Assembly: GCA_002308215.1 (NCBI GenBank)
Contig: DBVO01000057.1
Location: forward strand, 1-8,727
Origin: Christensenella sp. UBA1262
Lineage (GTDB): Bacteria; Bacillota; Clostridia; Christensenellales; CAG-917
DNA length: 8,727 nucleotides
Direction: 5' to 3'
How positions within the stretch are numbered: the first letter of the stretch is position 1; every line of letters starts with the position of its first letter. The notes under the pieces were generated by a model. The model saw only the letters and a list, made by a program, of their open reading frames with translations, was not told where the DNA came from and did not search any database. Both the position numbers and the translations under genes were made by a program. Below are positions 5,704-8,727 of this stretch, one piece after another.

Positions 5704-6418
5704 AATCCAATTCTCCCAATTTATCTAAAGTAAGTGTAGCAAGTACTATAGATGCTGTTTCAGCACGTAAAATGCGCCTACCAAGTGTAACAATAGTAGC
5801 TCCTGTATCTTTAGCTTTGAGCATTTCTTCAGGTTTAAACCCACCCTCGCTTCCAACAATAAGAGCAATATTTTTGCCGGTTAGATTGCTGGTTTTTATA
5901 GAATTAGTCTTTTCACCCTCATATGCAAATAGTACTTGGTCATACTGATTAAAATCAGATAAAACTTGGTTAAAAGTCTTTAAGTCGTCAACCTTGGACA
6001 AATATACACTTCCACATTGTTTTGCTGCTTCAAGCGCTATCTTTTCTGCGCGCTCTTTAGAGAACTTAGTCTCTGAAGTGTTATCAGAAATAAATGGAAC
6101 AACTCTATCAACTCCAAGCTCAACTGACTTTTGGACAACAAAATCTAGCTTATTATTTTTTAAAAGACCTGCATAAAGAGTAATGTTAACATTCTTCTTG
6201 TCAACTACTCTTCTTTCTTCAATGTGTAAAACTGCATAGTCTTTAGCTATTTCCTGTATTGAACAAAGATTCTCAACGCCATCATTTGCACATACAATTG
6301 CTTTATAGCCAACCTTGTAGCGCAAAACTTTCGTCATATGCAAAAATTCATCACCAGTTAATGTGATTCTGTCGCCATCTATTGCAACTGCATCAACGAA
6401 AAAGCGTCTAATTTCCAT
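5696..6418 (-). CDS. rsmE: 16S rRNA (uracil1498-N3)-methyltransferase RsmE
   Basis: This 240-residue SPOUT-class enzyme methylates N3 of U1498 in helix 44 of 16S rRNA using S-adenosylmethionine. The N-terminal PUA-like part (about 1-70) includes RRFFVD and HMTKVLRYKVG. The catalytic trefoil-knot domain shows KNNKLDFVVQKSVELGV (87-103), AAKQCGS (131-137), the cofactor loop IVGSEGGFKPEE (187-198) and LGRRILRAETA (212-222). The conserved QxxR-like position after AAKQ reads serine here, which is slightly unusual. Length is normal. The start ATG has TAGGT (6428-6424) 5 nt upstream and AAAGG further back. Unlike in many relatives, it is separated from prmA by an 86-bp gap holding a terminator and a probable promoter. 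It begins a new unit with mtaB and the HIT gene. Confidence 0.95.
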   Translation of the reverse strand: MEIRRFFVDAVAIDGDRITLTGDEFLHMTKVLRYKVGYKAIVCANDGVENLCSIQEIAKDYAVLHIEERRVVDKKNVNITLYAGLLKNNKLDFVVQKSVELGVDRVVPFISDNTSETKFSKERAEKIALEAAKQCGSVYLSKVDDLKTFNQVLSDFNQYDQVLFAYEGEKTNSIKTSNLTGKNIALIVGSEGGFKPEEMLKAKDTGATIVTLGRRILRAETASIVLATLTLDKLGELDYE

Positions 6419-6445
6419 AAATTACCTACAACCTTTCTGTTTATT

Positions 6446-6473
6446 ATTGTATAATAAAATCTGTTTTTAGCAA
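6446..6473 (-). promoter_or_regulatory. Probable SigA-type promoter of rsmE-mtaB-HIT
   Basis: The best match in the 86-bp gap is TTGCTA (6473-6468), a 16-bp spacer and TACAAT (6451-6446), placing the start near 6440. An alternative -10 (TATACA) overlaps it by two bases. The match is moderate, but the preceding terminator makes a promoter here likely. Confidence 0.55.
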
Positions 6474-6499
6474 GCAAAAAACCGCAAATAATTGCGGTT
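6474..6499 (-). terminator. Rho-independent terminator after prmA
   Basis: On the minus strand AACCGCAA (6499-6492) pairs perfectly with TTGCGGTT (6487-6480) around a 4-nt loop, followed by a T run (6480-6475). It starts 5 nt after the prmA stop codon and should end most dnaK-dnaJ-prmA transcripts. Confidence 0.9.
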
Positions 6500-6504
6500 A
6501 ATGA

Positions 6505-7410
6505 TTATTTCTTTTTTATAAGAAGCGCGTTCCACTCGTCTAAGTTCTCATGACCGACTATTTCAAAACCTGCTTCTTCATAGCATTTAACAACTTCAGG
6601 AAGTCGTGGGTTAATAATTCCACTAAGCAAAATCTCTCCCCCATCGTTTAAATGCTTCCCTATACTTTTTGCTAGGCGCATAAGAATATCTGCTGTTATA
6701 TTAGCAAAAATGAAATCTGCACTCCTGTCGCCAGCAATAAGATCCGCTTGTTCAATTTCACATTCTACCTTGTTTTGCTTTGCATTTTCGATAGAAAAAC
6801 GAACTGCTTGATCATCTATATCACACATGTATACACTCTTTGCTCCGCAAAGACTTGCTGCAATACCTAAAATACCACTACCGCAACCAACATCTATTAC
6901 ACTCTTGCCTTTTACATCCATGAGGTCAAGACACATTCTAGTTGTTGCATGTGAACCAGTACCAAAAGCCATACCTGGGTCTAATCGCATTACACGCTCA
7001 CCTGGTTTAGCATCATATTTAATCCAAGTTGGTACAACTGTTATATTTTTAGTAACAATTGGCTTGTAGTATTTTTTCCATTCATTTTCGTAGTCGGCAG
7101 CATCTATTTCACCGACGACTATTTCACCATAAACAATTCCGCCCGCCTTTTTCATTTCTTCAAGACGTTCTTCAAGCTTCTTTTCAAAATCCTTATCATC
7201 TATATCTGTAATCGTTGAAACTTTAACATCATCGCTTTGAAGCAATACGTTTTCATCAACATAATCCCAAATAACATCTGTTTTAATAAGGTCGAGAAAA
7301 TCTTGTTTGTCAAGAATTGTTACACCTTGTGCTCCAACGTCAAACATTGCCGATGAAACAAGTTCAGCATCTTGATGATTTGTAGATATTGTTATGGTTT
7401 TATATTTCAT
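6505..7410 (-). CDS. prmA: Ribosomal protein L11 methyltransferase
   Basis: This 301-residue enzyme methylates amino groups of ribosomal protein L11 with S-adenosylmethionine. The N-terminal substrate-binding domain (about 1-100) precedes the linker ENEWKKYYKPI (108-118), a PrmA hallmark. The Rossmann-like catalytic domain has DPGMAFGTGSHATTRMCL (144-161), motif I VIDVGCGSGILGIAA (171-185), D197 in motif II (CDID) and FANITADIL (235-243). Length is typical. The ATG lies 5 bp after the dnaJ stop codon. The leader AAAAAATAAAATAT contains no recognisable SD sequence, so translation probably depends on coupling to dnaJ. The start is nonetheless supported by the MKYKTITI beginning usual for the family. 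A terminator follows directly, so this is the last gene of the dnaK-dnaJ unit. Confidence 0.95.
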   Translation of the reverse strand: MKYKTITISTNHQDAELVSSAMFDVGAQGVTILDKQDFLDLIKTDVIWDYVDENVLLQSDDVKVSTITDIDDKDFEKKLEERLEEMKKAGGIVYGEIVVGEIDAADYENEWKKYYKPIVTKNITVVPTWIKYDAKPGERVMRLDPGMAFGTGSHATTRMCLDLMDVKGKSVIDVGCGSGILGIAASLCGAKSVYMCDIDDQAVRFSIENAKQNKVECEIEQADLIAGDRSADFIFANITADILMRLAKSIGKHLNDGGEILLSGIINPRLPEVVKCYEEAGFEIVGHENLDEWNALLIKKK

Positions 7411-7415
7411 ATATT

Positions 7416-8576
7416 TTATTTTTTAACAACGACAGTTTTTGCTGCCTCTTCATATGCACGTTTGTTTGGATACTGCTTTGCTTCTGAAGCACTAGAGAAC
7501 TTCTTAAGAAGTTCTTTTTGTTCATGAGACACAGATTTTGGTACTTCAACTACAACTTTTACGTAGAGGTCACCTCTATCGTTTTTACGCAAATCTTTTA
7601 TACCGCAATTCTTAATTTTAAACTCTGTTCCAGATTGTGTTCCCTCTGGGACTTTAAGCTGTTGAACTCCATAAAGCGTTGGGATTTGCAAAGTGCAACC
7701 TAAAGCTGCTTCAACAAAATCTACAGGAACAGTAATCTTTAGGTCTTTACCATTTCTTACAAACAATTTATGTGGTGTTACTCTTATTTCAACAACAAGA
7801 CTGCCCTTTTCGCCACCATTAATACCGCTATGGCCTTCTCCTTGATAAGTTATACGTTGGCCATTATCTATGCCTGCTGGAATATTAATCTTGACTTCTC
7901 TTGTTTTCTCAAATCTGCCTTGTCCATTGCAAGTCTTGCAAGGATCGGTAATGATTTTACCTCTGCCTTTACAATCTGGACAAATACCTGTTGAAGAGAA
8001 TTGTCCAAAAGGTGTACGTTGTGTCGTTGTAACTCTTCCTGAACCATTGCACTTTGTGCAAGTCTTAAAAGCTGTTCCGCCTTTTGCGCCTGTCCCTTTA
8101 CAATCTGGACAACTTTCAACACGTCTAACATTGACAATTCTTTGAACGCCAAAAGCTGCTTCCTCAAATGAGATGGTAGCAGCTGTAAGTATATCTTGTC
8201 CGCGTTGTGGAGCATTTGCTCTTGCTGAACGAGAGCCACCGCCACCAAATCCGCTAAAGATGGTTGAGAAAATATCATCCATATTGATACCGAAACCTTC
8301 TCCGCCACCAAATCCGCCAAATCCGCCAGCGCCCATTTGTGGTCCATTTTCATCGCCATATGCATCATATGCGGCTTTCTTTTGTGGATCACTCAAAACA
8401 TCATATGCGTGATTTATCTCTTTAAACTTTTCTTCTGCATCTTTTTTCTCTTGCTCACTTGCTGTTGTGAAAAGATCTGGATGATACTTTTTAGCAAGTT
8501 TTCTATATGCAGCTTTCAAGTCATCTGCGGATGCGTTTTTATCAACGCCAAGTATTTCGTAATAATTTTTTGCCAT
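7416..8576 (-). CDS. dnaJ: Chaperone protein DnaJ (Hsp40)
   Basis: This 386-residue type I Hsp40 delivers unfolded clients to DnaK and stimulates its ATPase. The J domain (1-72) contains the HPD motif at 32-34. A Gly/Phe-rich linker spans about 82-114. The zinc-binding domain has four CxxCxGxG repeats (C156/C159, C173/C176, C199/C202, C213/C216), all intact. The client-binding C-terminal domains follow (about 222-360). I chose the ATG at 8576, giving MAKNYYEILGV, because the family begins there and AAGG (8587-8584) lies 7 nt upstream. A TTG 18 nt further upstream lies inside a hairpin. The gene follows the probable dnaK end by 52 bp with no promoter in between, so it should be co-transcribed with dnaK. 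Control by HrcA/CIRCE, if present, would act outside this window. Confidence 0.97.
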   Translation of the reverse strand: MAKNYYEILGVDKNASADDLKAAYRKLAKKYHPDLFTTASEQEKKDAEEKFKEINHAYDVLSDPQKKAAYDAYGDENGPQMGAGGFGGFGGGEGFGINMDDIFSTIFSGFGGGGSRSARANAPQRGQDILTAATISFEEAAFGVQRIVNVRRVESCPDCKGTGAKGGTAFKTCTKCNGSGRVTTTQRTPFGQFSSTGICPDCKGRGKIITDPCKTCNGQGRFEKTREVKINIPAGIDNGQRITYQGEGHSGINGGEKGSLVVEIRVTPHKLFVRNGKDLKITVPVDFVEAALGCTLQIPTLYGVQQLKVPEGTQSGTEFKIKNCGIKDLRKNDRGDLYVKVVVEVPKSVSHEQKELLKKFSSASEAKQYPNKRAYEEAAKTVVVKK

Positions 8577-8586
8577 AATTATACCT

Positions 8587-8613
8587 TGGAGCAACGGCTT
8601 TGCCGTTGCTCCA
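8587..8613 (-). other. 12-bp GC-rich hairpin between dnaK and dnaJ
   Basis: TGGAGCAACGGC (minus strand 8613-8602) pairs perfectly with GCCGTTGCTCCA (8598-8587) around an AAA loop. No U-tract follows, so it is not a standard terminator. Its 3' edge touches the dnaJ SD (AAGG, 8587-8584). It is much richer in GC than its surroundings. Possible roles are mRNA processing or 3' protection of dnaK mRNA, or tuning of dnaJ translation; it could also be a dispersed palindromic repeat. Confidence 0.75.
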
Positions 8614-8628
8614 CATTCTTATTATTAA

Positions 8629-8727
8629 TTAGTCAACAGTCCCGTTTGCGCCACCGTCTGGGTTTTGGTAGTCATCTGGATTAATACCTGCTGCCTTTGC
8701 TGCTTCTGCTGCTGCTTCTGGGTTTTG
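8629..8727 (-). CDS. dnaK: Probable DnaK, C-terminal 32 residues (partial)
   Basis: An open frame enters from the window edge and ends with TAA at 8631-8629. The 32 visible residues are an Ala/Glu/Asn-rich tail, QNPEAAAEAAKAAG followed by INPDDYQNPDGGANGTVD. A flexible Ala/Gly/Asn/Gln-rich end is common in DnaK, and dnaK is the usual gene directly before dnaJ in Bacillota, so the name rests mainly on position. The final VVDAxFxxVD-like motif of many bacterial DnaK proteins is not seen; the protein simply ends in GTVD. The segment QNP occurs twice, encoded by the same CAAAACCCAGA stretch. No catalytic or substrate-binding part lies in the window. Confidence 0.65.
   Translation of the reverse strand, partial: QNPEAAAEAAKAAGINPDDYQNPDGGANGTVD

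Noticed and set aside
7496..7515. 20-bp perfect palindrome AGAACTTCTTAAGAAGTTCT near the dnaJ 3' end
   Set aside because: It encodes part of a KELLKKF helix from similar Lys/Leu/Glu codons, has no loop for a stable RNA hairpin and is not near a promoter. Chance is likely.
7868..8392. 174-codon minus-strand open frame inside dnaJ
   Set aside because: It is a frame shadow of the repetitive G/F-rich and cysteine-rich parts of dnaJ, rich in Gln/Leu with no domain.
8577..8594. TTG start for dnaJ, adding MLQGII
   Set aside because: It lies within the 12-bp hairpin and before the SD; DnaJ proteins begin at MAKxYYExLG.
8577..8628. CIRCE/HrcA operator before dnaJ
   Set aside because: The palindrome here (GGAGCAACGGC arms, 3-nt loop) does not match the CIRCE pattern TTAGCACTC-N9-GAGTGCTAA and lies inside the operon.

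Overview
The window is an AT-rich stretch of a Bacillota (Firmicutes) chromosome, most likely from a member of the Clostridia. The evidence is the gene order dnaK(tail)-dnaJ-prmA-rsmE-mtaB-HIT-rpsU, read on the minus strand, which matches the conserved heat-shock/ribosome neighbourhood of this phylum. Near-consensus TTGACA/TATAAT promoters, strong Shine-Dalgarno (SD) sites and hairpin-plus-U-tract terminators fit as well. Every gene I can support lies on the minus strand, so transcription runs from high to low coordinates. There is no sign of phage, IS element, CRISPR or defence genes.

Region by region, in transcription order. (1) 8727-7416: the last 32 codons of a probable dnaK, a GC-rich 12-bp hairpin, then dnaJ. 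(2) 7410-6505: prmA (ribosomal protein L11 methyltransferase), 5 bp after dnaJ, closed by a strong terminator. (3) 6418-4037: rsmE, mtaB and a HIT-family protein, tightly packed and probably driven by their own promoter in the 86-bp gap. (4) 3936-2797: a monocistronic gene with its own promoter and terminator. It encodes an acidic-linker protein carrying two copies of a domain resembling MmcQ/YjbR. This gene is not part of the usual neighbourhood and is the most novel coding item here. (5) 2612-2315: rpsU (59 codons) and, 41 nt later, tRNA-Val(CAC), probably one transcript ending at a strong terminator. (6) 2109-80: a LytS-type seven-helix histidine kinase and a response regulator with a SARP/OmpR-like winged helix. 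They have a perfect-spacing promoter, a long inverted repeat upstream of it and a terminator at the end.

Functionally, most of the window serves translation and protein quality control: Hsp70/Hsp40 folding, L11 methylation, 16S m3U1498, ms2t6A37 in tRNA, S21 and a valine tRNA. The two-component system and the double YjbR-like protein look like lineage-specific additions downstream of this core. I see no clear new multi-gene system. The best leads are the double YjbR-like protein, the dnaK-dnaJ hairpin and the dyad upstream of the kinase promoter.
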